64,000 nt of DNA from Arenibacter sp. 6A1 (GCF_012272855.1 NZ_JAAXCQ010000011.1:62001-126000); one strand, 5' to 3'; positions 44,949-53,667 are shown, counted from the stretch's first letter. Notes: a model not told the origin generated them from the sequence alone. Numbers and translations: made by a program.

Positions 44949-45980
44949 ATGCGTACGTATTTTATGTTTTTAGTGCTTTTGGTGACCGTTTCTTGTGCCA
45001 AAAAAAAGGAAATAAAGACTTTCGATTCAGTTGAAATAGAGACAGTTTTTTCGGATTCCTTGAGTTTTAGGGCGATAGAGATTATGGGTGGCAACAGTTT
45101 GGCTTTTGCCGCAAATAAAGGGGCTTATGGACTGGTAGATCTAAAAAGCCATCAAGTAATGGTCAATACCCAGCTATACGATACCATTGCGCCCGAATTT
45201 AGGGCAGTAGCAGCAACATCAACAGACTTTTTTATGCTATCGGTGAGTAATCCTGCCTTATTATACAAAACAGGGGATACGGGAATTATGGAGCTGGTTT
45301 ATAAAGAAGAGGATGAAAAGGTTTTTTACGATGCCATGACCTTTTGGAACGATCAGGAAGGAATAGCGCTAGGTGATAGTATGGACGGATGCCTATCTAT
45401 TATCATTACTAGAAACGGTGGAAAAACATGGCGTAAATTGCCTTGTTCGGCCTTGCCGGCATCCATGACAGACGAAGGTGCTTTTGCGGCTAGTAATACC
45501 AATATTAAAACGGTTGGGGATAAAACCTGGATCGGTACCACAGGAGGGCAGATTTATTTTTCGGAAAATAAAGGAAAGACATGGAGTGTCTTCGAGACTC
45601 CTATAGCGAGTGCAGAAAGCACACAAGGAATCTATAGCCTCGATTTTTATGATGAAAACCTTGGGGTGGCCATCGGAGGCGATTATACAAAACCAGCGAT
45701 CAATACGGCTAATAAAGCTATTACAAGAGACGGCGGTAAAACGTGGCAGCTTTTGGCCGATGGCAAAGAACCTAATTATAAGAGTTGTGTGCAATTTGTT
45801 CCAAATGCTGGAGGGAATGCCCTAGTGGCCGTTGGTTTTACCGGTGTTTCTTATTCGGCCGATGCGGGGGGGTCTTGGAAACAACTTTCGGATGACTCTT
45901 TTTATACAATAAGATTTTTAAACGATTCCATTGCTTATGCCGCAGGGAAAAACAGGATTGCAAAATTGAAGTTTAAATAA
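44949..45980 (+). CDS. BNR / YCF48-like beta-propeller lipoprotein
   Basis: 343-residue lipoprotein: signal 1-16, lipobox VSC (Cys16). The body shows repeated Asp-box motifs of photosystem assembly (YCF48)-like and sialidase-like propellers: SIIITRNGGKTWRKL, IYFSENKGKTWSVF, AITRDGGKTWQLLAD and SYSADAGGSWKQLSD, each on its own blade. Such propellers in flavobacteria are often called 'oxidoreductase', but no redox site is seen; a binding or assembly role is more likely. Start is ATG at 44949, six codons after a GTG. Free-standing gene. Confidence 0.85.
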   Translation: MRTYFMFLVLLVTVSCAKKKEIKTFDSVEIETVFSDSLSFRAIEIMGGNSLAFAANKGAYGLVDLKSHQVMVNTQLYDTIAPEFRAVAATSTDFFMLSVSNPALLYKTGDTGIMELVYKEEDEKVFYDAMTFWNDQEGIALGDSMDGCLSIIITRNGGKTWRKLPCSALPASMTDEGAFAASNTNIKTVGDKTWIGTTGGQIYFSENKGKTWSVFETPIASAESTQGIYSLDFYDENLGVAIGGDYTKPAINTANKAITRDGGKTWQLLADGKEPNYKSCVQFVPNAGGNALVAVGFTGVSYSADAGGSWKQLSDDSFYTIRFLNDSIAYAAGKNRIAKLKFK

Positions 45981-46180
45981 AAAACGAAGCACGATAACCG
46001 GTGGGCATACATTGGATTGTTGAAGGCTCCACTATTGGTCTATTAGAAAAACACAGGAATGGTTTTACAATCTGCTGGACAATGGTTGTTTGGCAGATTG
46101 TCAATGGGATGGGTTTAGCCAGTTCTCAATATTTGCAATTATGACCTAATTGTTGCATTGGATAGTTGTTGTGTTGTTAT

Positions 46181-46266
46181 GCGTTAGGGACCGCGGCGGC
46201 ATCCCCGCAGCAAGGCAAGGGATATAGCCAAGAGCCCACCCGACGAAGGAGGGAACGCCCAAAATA
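46181..46266 (+). repeat. 86-bp GC-rich intergenic repeat, copy 5
   Basis: Plus-strand copy in the convergent gap between the BNR lipoprotein and the Spy-like gene; it ends 8 bases before that gene's stop codon. It carries C11 with A53, the one copy in which this pair is broken, and T45, a G-U pair. A weak hairpin (ACAATCTGC with GCAGATTGT, 46067-46101) lies upstream of it. Confidence 0.9.
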
Positions 46267-46274
46267 CAGTAAAA

Positions 46275-46733
46275 TTATTTTTTCTGATTTGCCTTTCTTT
46301 GACGGTATTGTTTTATCAATTGTCGTTTAAATTCTTCTTCGGAACGCAACAGTAATATAGTCTTTTTAGAAGAAATTGTTTTTGAGACTTTTTCGATATA
46401 CGCCTTAGAAGATTTGTGCTTTTCATCTTCTAATTTAACCATTTTGTCTAAAAGGGCATTAGCTTCTTTGTTCGATAGTTGGTCTAAAATTTTTATTTTA
46501 TCCTTTATTTCAGAGTGTTCCTTTTTGTGAAAGGCTTCCTTTTCTGACTCATAACTATTGTAAATGGGCCAGAATTCCTGAGCTTCCTTACTGTTTAGTT
46601 CCAAGCGTTCGGTGATAAAGGCTATTTTGAGGGACTTAATTTTGTCCCAATCATGTTTTATTTGGGAATATCCAAGCGAGCTTGTCAACAGTAGTAGCAG
46701 TACTGTGAATGTTTGTATTTGTTTACTCATCAT
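46275..46733 (-). CDS. Spy/CpxP-like sensor protein of an ECF cassette
   Basis: 152-residue secreted protein with signal peptide (MSKQIQTFTVLLLLLTSSLG region) and a helical, Lys/Glu-rich body: LKIAFITERLELNSKEAQEF contains the E-R-L-x-L-x-x-x-E pattern of Spy/CpxP-like periplasmic proteins. Flavobacterial databases call it 'sensor of ECF-type sigma factor'. It sits behind the anti-sigma gene and overlaps its end (the ATG pair lies inside the last codons). Possible role: sensing unfolded or stressed envelope. ATG at 46730 is an equal alternative start. Confidence 0.8.
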   Translation of the reverse strand: MMSKQIQTFTVLLLLLTSSLGYSQIKHDWDKIKSLKIAFITERLELNSKEAQEFWPIYNSYESEKEAFHKKEHSEIKDKIKILDQLSNKEANALLDKMVKLEDEKHKSSKAYIEKVSKTISSKKTILLLRSEEEFKRQLIKQYRQRKANQKK

Positions 46734-47235
46734 TTGTTAAATTAAGTTCATTAAGATCTCTAACATTGGTGTTTAAATATTCTAAAATGCTTTCCTCTGC
46801 CAGGGCATTTTCTAATACGTCGTTGTAATCAAGTTCTTCGAGGGATAGGATTTCTGCCAAATCATAAGCAGAAAAGCTTAATTCGTGATTTTCAAAATAT
46901 TGATCTATATCAGAATTGGCTAGGTCGCCATAGGTTATGGTTTTTGTAGTATTCCAGGTTAATCCAAAAAGCAATAGCAGTATAGCCGCTATGGATGCTG
47001 CCGTATAATAATATTTTTTAAAGGATTTTATAGGAATTACCTTGGTGTCCTGCTTTTCTAATTTCTGGATGATTTCGGAATGCAGGTTGTTAAAATAGTG
47101 CTCAGGAACCTGAAAGGCTTCTTCTTGAGAGACCGTGGATGCGTCCTGGGCAATGTTGTCCATTATTCGTCCGGAAAGCTTCTCAAAATAGCCTGCTGGG
47201 GTTTTAAAGCCGTTATGTTTGTCTAAGTGTTGCAT
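46723..47235 (-). CDS. membrane anti-sigma-like protein
   Basis: 170-residue single-pass membrane protein. N-terminal 85 residues contain two short repeated GF..P..YF motifs: GFKTPAGYFEKLSGRIMDNI and QVPEHYFNNLHSEIIQKLE. One membrane helix (about 90-107, YTAASIAAILLLLFGLTW) is followed by an acidic extracytoplasmic part. Position directly after an ECF sigma gene and before the Spy-like gene supports an anti-sigma role; no zinc motif is seen. The gap to the sigma stop codon is 32 bp. Confidence 0.75.
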   Translation of the reverse strand: MQHLDKHNGFKTPAGYFEKLSGRIMDNIAQDASTVSQEEAFQVPEHYFNNLHSEIIQKLEKQDTKVIPIKSFKKYYYTAASIAAILLLLFGLTWNTTKTITYGDLANSDIDQYFENHELSFSAYDLAEILSLEELDYNDVLENALAEESILEYLNTNVRDLNELNLTNDE

Positions 47236-47267
47236 TTCAACGTTTTTACCGATACACCATTGCTGGT

Positions 47268-47852
47268 TTACTGTTCTTTTAAAAAGGCTTCTATTTTTTT
47301 GGTTGCCAAATGATAGGATGCTTTTAAAGCACCCACGGAAGTTTCCAGTATTTCTGATATTTCCTGATATTTCAGTTCCTGGAAGTACTTCATATTAAAT
47401 ATTAACTTTTGTTTTTCTGGTAGACCTGCGATCGCCTGTTGCAGTTTAAGTTGAATTTCGTCGCCTTCAAAATATACATCGGCTCTTAATTCTTCTGAAA
47501 TTTTACTATATAACTGATCTTCGTTTAGTTTTAATTTGTTGGCTTTGTTTTTTAGAAAAGACAAGGCCTCATTGGTCGCAATCCGATACATCCAAGAAAA
47601 CAATTTACTATCGCCCTTAAAACTGTCAATATTTCGAAATACCTTTATAAAGGTGTTTTGTAATACATCATCCGCGTCGGCATGATCTAGTACAATTCTT
47701 CTAATATGCCAATACAAACGTTCCTTGTAAGCATTTACAAGCACCTCAAAGGCTTTGGCCTGAAGGTCTTTTTGCTTTAACTGTCTTACTAAAATTTCCT
47801 CCGCAATCAACGTTTGTCTCTTATAGTTACTACTATGACCCCAAATTTTCAA
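47268..47852 (-). CDS. ECF-family RNA polymerase sigma factor
   Basis: 194-residue sigma factor with region 2 (YKERLYWHIRRIVLDHADAD, DVLQNTFIKVFRNI, LFSWMYRIATNEALSFLKNK) and region 4 (GLPEKQKLIFNMKYFQELKY, ISEILETSVGALKASYHLAT). The reading frame has no ATG: the longest form starts with TTG at 47852 and a second TTG at 47810 is preceded by AAGAGA, so the true start is unsettled. It leads a three-gene cassette with the membrane anti-sigma protein and the Spy-like sensor. Confidence 0.88.
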   Translation of the reverse strand: MKIWGHSSNYKRQTLIAEEILVRQLKQKDLQAKAFEVLVNAYKERLYWHIRRIVLDHADADDVLQNTFIKVFRNIDSFKGDSKLFSWMYRIATNEALSFLKNKANKLKLNEDQLYSKISEELRADVYFEGDEIQLKLQQAIAGLPEKQKLIFNMKYFQELKYQEISEILETSVGALKASYHLATKKIEAFLKEQ

Positions 47853-47988
47853 AAAGGTTTAATAGTATAAAGATATTTATTAAATAATTGAGTACTAGTG
47901 AATTTGAATAGAAAGTTGAAGAAGTCGTATCCATAGAGGCAAGGATTGCTTCTTCTAAGAAGAAAAATGAATAAATAATCGTTTAAAA

Positions 47989-48087
47989 AATATAGGCAGG
48001 AAATGCTAAACGAATAGGAGGGATCGTTACTAGTAGCGATCGTATTGATTTTTAACCTATCATAAACGAGCATTTCCTGCCTATATT
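47989..48087. repeat. 99-bp structured element with 19-bp perfect inverted arms
   Basis: The arms are AATATAGGCAGGAAATGCT (47989-48007) and its exact complement (48069-48087). The 61-bp interior holds ATAGG with CCTAT and GATCG with CGATC. On the minus strand the left arm runs into TTTTTT, and the right arm begins 2 bp past the ABC transporter stop codon, so it could serve as that gene's terminator. The loop is much longer than usual, so it may instead be a small mobile or RNA element. Confidence 0.7.
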
Positions 48088-48089
48088 AA

Positions 48090-49916
48090 TTACACTTCAA
48101 AAGATTGCATGGTGACTAATTTTTTGTAGACACCGTTAGTGGCAAGGAGTTCTTGGTGCGAGCCTTGCTCTACAATTTCTCCCTTTTGAAGAACCACAAT
48201 GGTATTTGCATTTTGAATGGTCGAAAGTCGATGTGCAATTACAATAGAGGTTCTATTTTGCATCATTTTTTCCAAAGCATCCTGAACGAGGCGTTCGCTT
48301 TCCGTATCTAGGGCAGAGGTGGCTTCGTCCAATATCATGATAGGTGGATTTTTCAATACGGCCCTAGCAATGGATAAGCGTTGTTTTTGCCCTCCGCTTA
48401 GTTTATTACCACTGTCACCAATATTGGTGTTGTAGCCATTAGGGAGGCCAGAAATAAATTCATGGGCATTGGCTATTTTGGCTGCCGCTATAACTTCTTC
48501 ATCGGTGGCATTTTCTTTTCCTAGGGCAATGTTGTTTTTAACTGTGTCATTAAACAAAATGGAATCTTGAGTTACTAGTCCCATCAAAGCGCGTAACGAT
48601 TTTTTAGAGAAGTCCTTAATAGGGACGCCGTCAATTTTAATTTCCCCTTCGTTAACATCGTAAAATCTGGTGACCAAATTGGCAATGGTGCTTTTTCCGC
48701 TACCAGACTGTCCTACTAGGGCTACGGTATGTCCTTTGGGGACCTGTAAGTTGAAATTCTTGAGAACATACTCGTCCTCATACTTAAAGGAGACATTTTC
48801 AATGGCAATACCCTCTGTAAAAGTTTCCTTTGCTATGGCAGAAGGTTTTTCTGCGATCGGATTTTCGGTTTCCAGTATCTCTAATACCCTTTCTGCTGCT
48901 GCATTCCCTTTTTTAACGCCAAAAGAAGCCTTGCTTATGGCTTTGGCAGGGGTAAGGATATTATAGGCCAATCCCATATAAGCAATAAAGGAGGCGGCAT
49001 CCAAGGTTTTTTCTACCAATACCATTTTACCGCCAAACCACAAGAGGACTCCAATGACCAAAATACCTAAAAACTCCCCGGTAGGAGAGGCTAAATTTTG
49101 TCTGTTGAGTAATTTGTTCGAAAATTGGAAAAACCGTAGCGTAGAATTACTAAAGGCTTTATAGAATCTAGATTCGGAATTAAAGGCTTTGATCACTCTA
49201 AGGCCGCCCAAGGTCTCTTCGACTATCGATAATAATTCTCCTTGTTCTTTTTGAACCCTATCCGATTTCTTTTTTAAAGATTTTCCGATCCTAGAAATAA
49301 TCATTCCGGCAACGGGAATAAAGATAAAAACAAAAAGGGTCAGTTTGGTGCTAATCCCAAACATGATAAGAATAGTGAACACTATCGTTAACGGCTCTCT
49401 TACGATAAGCTCTAGGATAGAAAGAAACGAATGTTGTATTTCCAATACATCCGAAGTAATCCTGGCAATGACATCGCCTTTTCTTTTTTCGGAATAAAAG
49501 GAAATGGGAAGATCGACAATCTTCTTGTACATGCTATTTCTGATATCCTTAAGTACCCCATTCCTTAAAAAAGTAATGAAGTACATGGCCAAATAATTGA
49601 AAAGGTTTTTTAATAAAAAGAGCGCTAAAACCAAGCCTATTACCAAGATCAGACCTTTCATTTGATCATCACCGGAATAGGCTGTAACCCTATAGCTGAT
49701 ATATTCTTGCAGGTAATCCTTTAGGTGTCCTATATCTGTATATACCGGTTCGTTCAGTACTTTTTTCTCAGGCGTAAAAAGCACATCGAGCATTGGGATA
49801 AGTGCAGCAAATGACAACGCACTGAACAATGCGTAAAGAATGTTGAAAAATATATTTAAATAACCGTATTTACGGTAAGGTTTCGCAAAGCGAAGGATTT
49901 TTTTAAAGTACTCCAT
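48090..49916 (-). CDS. MsbA-like ABC exporter (TMD-NBD half transporter)
   Basis: 608-residue inner-membrane protein. Residues 1-340 carry six membrane helices; the nucleotide-binding domain (350-608) has Walker A GQSGSGKST near 403, signature LSGGQKQR near 505, Walker B IMILDEATSALD near 525 and H-loop AHRLST. It works as a homodimer. Family members export lipid A, lipids or drugs; in this operon with a sugar mutase and GT2, a lipid-linked glycan or lipid substrate is an inference. The start codon ATG shares its A with the upstream TAA stop, implying translational coupling. Confidence 0.9.
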   Translation of the reverse strand: MEYFKKILRFAKPYRKYGYLNIFFNILYALFSALSFAALIPMLDVLFTPEKKVLNEPVYTDIGHLKDYLQEYISYRVTAYSGDDQMKGLILVIGLVLALFLLKNLFNYLAMYFITFLRNGVLKDIRNSMYKKIVDLPISFYSEKRKGDVIARITSDVLEIQHSFLSILELIVREPLTIVFTILIMFGISTKLTLFVFIFIPVAGMIISRIGKSLKKKSDRVQKEQGELLSIVEETLGGLRVIKAFNSESRFYKAFSNSTLRFFQFSNKLLNRQNLASPTGEFLGILVIGVLLWFGGKMVLVEKTLDAASFIAYMGLAYNILTPAKAISKASFGVKKGNAAAERVLEILETENPIAEKPSAIAKETFTEGIAIENVSFKYEDEYVLKNFNLQVPKGHTVALVGQSGSGKSTIANLVTRFYDVNEGEIKIDGVPIKDFSKKSLRALMGLVTQDSILFNDTVKNNIALGKENATDEEVIAAAKIANAHEFISGLPNGYNTNIGDSGNKLSGGQKQRLSIARAVLKNPPIMILDEATSALDTESERLVQDALEKMMQNRTSIVIAHRLSTIQNANTIVVLQKGEIVEQGSHQELLATNGVYKKLVTMQSFEV

Positions 49917-51625
49917 TAAGCTATCTTCAATTCTTTTAGTATTCTATCGATTTTTGCGTTTAGCTCCGCATCAACCTTTTTAAAGTCTTCTGATTTTTCC
50001 AAGTTACCGTTTATGCTGAAATAGAATTTTATTTTAGGCTCCGTTCCACTAGGTCTAGCAGCCATTTTAGTCCCGTCCTCTGTAATGTATATCAACACAT
50101 TGGAAGTAGGGATGTCTATATCTGAAACGACCCCTGTGATTAAATTTTTGGAAGTAGCGGTATTGTAGTCCTCAATGATGACCACTTTAGATCCGTCCAA
50201 GGCGCTTACAGGGTTGTTTTTAAAGTCTACCATCATCTGGCTTATTTCTTCCGCCCCTGACATTCCCTTTTTTGTCAAAGAAATTAGTTTTTCCTTATAA
50301 AAACCATAGGCAACATAGCAATCTATAAGGTCTTTATAGAAAGAACTGCCATTTGCTTTTGCGTTGGCTCCAATTTCACAGGCTAAAAGGGTAGATGTAA
50401 CAGCGTCCTTATCACGAACGAAATCGCCCACCATAAAACCAAAACTTTCTTCTCCTCCACCAACAAAATGTTGTTCTGGGAAGTCCTTGATCATTTTGGC
50501 AATCCATTTAAAGCCAGTCAAGGCTGTTTTGCATTCTACGCCATATCCCTTTGCCAATGCATCCATCATTGGGGTAGAAACGATTGTAGAAGCAATAAAT
50601 TCGTTGCCAGTGAACCCTTGGGCTTTGCGTTGGTCCAATAAAAATTTGGTCATCATGATCATGGACTGATTTCCATTCAAGATTTCCATTTTTCCATCTA
50701 AATTCCTAACCGCTACTCCTAAACGGTCACTATCAGGATCTGTACCTATAACCATATCTGCGCCTATTTCTTCGGCTTTTTTGATCGCGATGGAAAGGGC
50801 TTCTGGCTCCTCGGGATTTGGCGATTTTACGGTAGGGAAGTTTCCGTCTGGTTTGGCTTGCTCCTCAATAACGGTCACGTTTTTATAACCTGCTCTTTTT
50901 AAAACTTCAGGGATGGCCGTAATGGATGTACCGTGAAGAGAGGTAAATACAATTTTAAAATCGTCCTTGCCCTTGGCATTAAAGCTGCCGTTTTTTACAG
51001 ATGCGTCAATAAAGGCCTCATCTACTTCTTTGTCGATAAGTTCTATAAGGTCGTTATTGGCGTCAAATTTTATATCCTCATAAGAAAGGCTGTTGATCTC
51101 TGCTACAATAGCACCGTCTTCTGGGGGTACTATTTGCCCGCCGTCGGTCCAATATACCTTGTATCCGTTATATTCTGGCGGATTATGGGATGCGGTCAGT
51201 ACAATACCGGCGTGACAGCTCAGGTGTTTTACGGCAAACGATAGTTCCGGAGTGGTACGCAATTCGGAAAATAGATACACCTTAATTCCGTTAGCGGCAA
51301 AAACTTCGGCAACGGTCTTGGCTAAGGTGTCGCTATTATGTCTACAATCGTAGGCAATTACCACTTTTACTTCTTCGTTAGCATATACTTTATTTAGGTA
51401 GTTGCTAAGCCCTTGAGTACTTTTTCCCAGCGTATATTTGTTAATTCTATTGGTCCCCGCTCCCATGATTCCGCGCATACCTCCTGTTCCAAATTCTAGG
51501 TTTTTATAAAACCTATCCTTCAGTTCTTCGGTGTTGTTTTGCAGGAGATCATTAATTTCTGTTTTCGTATTAACATCAAAAAAATCGGTTAGCCAGCTTT
51601 TTGCGTTGGTAAGAATCGTATCCAT
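49916..51625 (-). CDS. phospho-sugar mutase (phosphoglucomutase/phosphomannomutase)
   Basis: 569-residue cytosolic enzyme of the alpha-D-phosphohexomutase family. The phosphoserine loop is TASHNPPEYNGYKVYW (Ser near residue 145), the magnesium loop GTDPDSDRLGV near 293, the sugar loop GGEESFGFMVGDF near 388, and the C-terminal phosphate site RPSGTEPKIKFYFSI near 540. It interconverts sugar 1- and 6-phosphates, probably glucose or mannose. It precedes the ABC exporter with a one-base overlap and follows a GT2 gene by 46 bp. Confidence 0.9.
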   Translation of the reverse strand: MDTILTNAKSWLTDFFDVNTKTEINDLLQNNTEELKDRFYKNLEFGTGGMRGIMGAGTNRINKYTLGKSTQGLSNYLNKVYANEEVKVVIAYDCRHNSDTLAKTVAEVFAANGIKVYLFSELRTTPELSFAVKHLSCHAGIVLTASHNPPEYNGYKVYWTDGGQIVPPEDGAIVAEINSLSYEDIKFDANNDLIELIDKEVDEAFIDASVKNGSFNAKGKDDFKIVFTSLHGTSITAIPEVLKRAGYKNVTVIEEQAKPDGNFPTVKSPNPEEPEALSIAIKKAEEIGADMVIGTDPDSDRLGVAVRNLDGKMEILNGNQSMIMMTKFLLDQRKAQGFTGNEFIASTIVSTPMMDALAKGYGVECKTALTGFKWIAKMIKDFPEQHFVGGGEESFGFMVGDFVRDKDAVTSTLLACEIGANAKANGSSFYKDLIDCYVAYGFYKEKLISLTKKGMSGAEEISQMMVDFKNNPVSALDGSKVVIIEDYNTATSKNLITGVVSDIDIPTSNVLIYITEDGTKMAARPSGTEPKIKFYFSINGNLEKSEDFKKVDAELNAKIDRILKELKIA

Positions 51626-51671
51626 ATGTGTTGTGATTTTTTAAGGTTCTATACTTTTAAAGTATCTTGGT

Positions 51672-52628
51672 TTAGTTATTGTTTAGGTTCATATCTTCCG
51701 AAATAGAGTACCGTGTTTCGTCCTTTCGTGATCTGACCATAATTTCGCCTAAAAATCCGGCTAAGAAAAGTTGGGAGCCAATGATCATGGAGACTAGGGA
51801 TATAAAAAACTGTGGTCTTTCTGTAAGTAGTCTGCCATAGGGGTTGATAAAAAGTTTATCGATGCCCAAATACAAGGCAAATCCAAATCCTATAGTAAAC
51901 ATGACAACGCCTAAGGCACCAAAGAGGTGCATAGGTCTTTTTCCGAATTTAGAAACGAACCATATGGTAATAAGGTCCAAAAATCCGTTGATAAAGCGTT
52001 CCATGCCAAATTTGGTGTTGCCGTATTTTCGGGCCTGGTGCTGTACGATCTTTTCATCTATTTTAGAGAAACCGGCACTTTTTGCCAAAACGGGGATATA
52101 TCGGTGCATTTCTCCCGATACCTCAATTGTTTTTACGACTTCCTTTTTATAAGCTTTAAGGCCACAGTTAAAATCGTGCAGTTGTACCCCAGAGGTTTTC
52201 CTTGCTGCCCAATTGAATAGTTTGGAAGGGAGGTTCTTGGAAAGAACCGAATCGTATCTTTTCTTCTTCCAGCCAGAAATTAAGTCGAAACCATCCTTGT
52301 GGATCAGTTGGTACAATTCTGGGATTTCTTCAGGGTTGTCTTGTAAATCGGCATCCATGGTAATCACGACCTCTCCTTGTGCTGCTTTAAAGCCGGCATG
52401 GAGGGCCTGGGATTTTCCGAAGTTTTTTAAAAAACGAATCCCCTTAACATTGGGGTTCTCTTTTCCTAAGGCGGCAATTATCTCCCATGAGCGATCGGTA
52501 CTGCCGTCGTCAATAAATAGTATTTCATATAAAAAATGATTGGATTGCATGACTTGTACAATCCAATCGTGAAGTTCTTTTAAAGACTCTTCTTCGTTGA
52601 GTAAGGGAATTATTATAGATAGGTTCAT
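51672..52628 (-). CDS. GT2 family glycosyltransferase with two C-terminal membrane helices
   Basis: 318-residue membrane-bound enzyme of the dolichyl/undecaprenyl-phosphate glycosyltransferase type (DPM1/ArnC-like). The catalytic domain has SIIIPLLNEEESLKELHDW, FIDDGSTDRSWEII, TMDADLQDNPEEIPELYQLI (DAD-type metal motif) and DFNCGLKAYKKEV. Two helices near 235-255 and 275-297 anchor it. It likely transfers a sugar to a polyprenyl phosphate on the inner membrane. It is followed by the mutase that could provide its sugar phosphate precursor. Confidence 0.88.
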   Translation of the reverse strand: MNLSIIIPLLNEEESLKELHDWIVQVMQSNHFLYEILFIDDGSTDRSWEIIAALGKENPNVKGIRFLKNFGKSQALHAGFKAAQGEVVITMDADLQDNPEEIPELYQLIHKDGFDLISGWKKKRYDSVLSKNLPSKLFNWAARKTSGVQLHDFNCGLKAYKKEVVKTIEVSGEMHRYIPVLAKSAGFSKIDEKIVQHQARKYGNTKFGMERFINGFLDLITIWFVSKFGKRPMHLFGALGVVMFTIGFGFALYLGIDKLFINPYGRLLTERPQFFISLVSMIIGSQLFLAGFLGEIMVRSRKDETRYSISEDMNLNNN

Positions 52629-52663
52629 TCGGTACTTATGGAAAATCTTTTCAAAAGTACAAA

Positions 52664-53197
52664 TTACTGAATAGTTTCTTGTTTTTTTAGAATTAATGCA
52701 GGAATTAATGATAAAAGAAATCCTAAGACCACACTAAATATCAATCCAAAGATAATTTGCATGGAAGGGGTAGAGAATTTTTTGCCCATTTCTAATTGGG
52801 CATCTATCTGATCTGGTGTCATTTTGGTAGTCTCTAATAATAGGCCTTTTTGATATTCCGCCGCCTTGGCCATCATCTCAGGATCTATGACCCCGGCCAT
52901 AATCTGATTGAAAACAATACCGATGATCCCCCCAACCAAACAAACGCCAACACCTATTTTTAAGCCTTCTCCAAAGGACATTAAATTGTTGTTGGCCCTT
53001 TTGTACTGTATCATACCTAATAGTATACAGGATATAGAAAGCACAACACTTACCCCAAGAACCATAAAGCCTCCTTGGTAATGCATTTCCAAAGAATATA
53101 GCATAAGCGCAAATACCACGCTTAGAGCACCGAGGACTAATCCGTAGTGTAAAGCAAATTTTCCGGTTTTAGGTTTGATATCTTCTGTCTTTATCAT
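52664..53197 (-). CDS. DUF4199 membrane protein
   Basis: 177-residue protein with four membrane helices (about 16-36, 40-60, 73-95 and 145-170) and a soluble helical segment (100-140: EMMAKAAEYQKGLLLETTKM), the layout of DUF4199. It has no catalytic motif and its function is unknown. It lies 35 bp before the GT2 gene, on the same strand, and is the first gene of the DUF4199-GT2-mutase-exporter set; this link is common in flavobacteria. rpmE diverges from it. Confidence 0.85.
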   Translation of the reverse strand: MIKTEDIKPKTGKFALHYGLVLGALSVVFALMLYSLEMHYQGGFMVLGVSVVLSISCILLGMIQYKRANNNLMSFGEGLKIGVGVCLVGGIIGIVFNQIMAGVIDPEMMAKAAEYQKGLLLETTKMTPDQIDAQLEMGKKFSTPSMQIIFGLIFSVVLGFLLSLIPALILKKQETIQ

Positions 53198-53298
53198 TTT
53201 CGTTGCTATTTTATAGTTTTAAAATTAGTTGAAATAAGGCTTTATTTGTTACATTTGGGGCGAAGATATTTTTATTTTTCTTTTTTAGACATTTTAAA

Positions 53299-53328
53299 TT
53301 GTTGTTTTGAGAAAAATAATTAAATTTG
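53299..53328 (+). promoter_or_regulatory. promoter of rpmE: TTG-N19-TAAATTTG
   Basis: TTG at 53299 and TAAATTTG at 53321, with a spacer of exactly 19 bases, match the Bacteroidota housekeeping promoter. It sits 35 bp before the rpmE start codon. Confidence 0.85.
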
Positions 53329-53363
53329 CACCACGAAATTAAGAAGGAACTAACGTTTTTACA

Positions 53364-53615
53364 ATGAAAAAAGATATACATCCAGAAAATTATAGATTGG
53401 TAGCTTTTAAAGATATGTCCAATGAAGAGGTATTTATTACAAAGTGTGCTGCTGAAACAAAAGAAACTTTAGATGTTGATGGAGTAGAATATCCATTGAT
53501 TAAATTAGAAATCTCAAGAACTTCTCACCCGTTCTATACTGGGAAGGCTAAATTATTGGATACAGCTGGTCGTATCGATAAGTTTAAAAACAAATACGAA
53601 AAATTCAAGAAATAA
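53364..53615 (+). CDS. rpmE2: 50S ribosomal protein bL31, type B
   Basis: 83-residue ribosomal protein, type B length. It starts MKKDIHPENYRLVAFKDMSN and ends in a Lys-rich tail; the HPFYTGK motif of type B L31 is present. It lacks the zinc-binding CxxC pairs of type A, so it is the zinc-free form. It is translated from a near-perfect promoter and closed by its own terminator. Divergent from the DUF4199 gene. Confidence 0.95.
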   Translation: MKKDIHPENYRLVAFKDMSNEEVFITKCAAETKETLDVDGVEYPLIKLEISRTSHPFYTGKAKLLDTAGRIDKFKNKYEKFKK

Positions 53616-53639
53616 TATCTTTTTTTATAAAAAAGAGTT

Positions 53640-53667
53640 AAAAAGTCACGCTATAGCGTGACTTTTT
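53640..53667 (+). terminator. terminator after rpmE2
   Basis: AAAAAGTCACGC pairs with GCGTGACTTTTT around a TATA loop, followed by T-run. It lies between rpmE2 and the next gene. Confidence 0.9.

Noticed and set aside
46067-46101. ACAATCTGC...GCAGATTGT hairpin before repeat copy 5
   Set aside because: The stem has 9 bp and no T-run. It may be an end signal of the BNR gene but I cannot support it.
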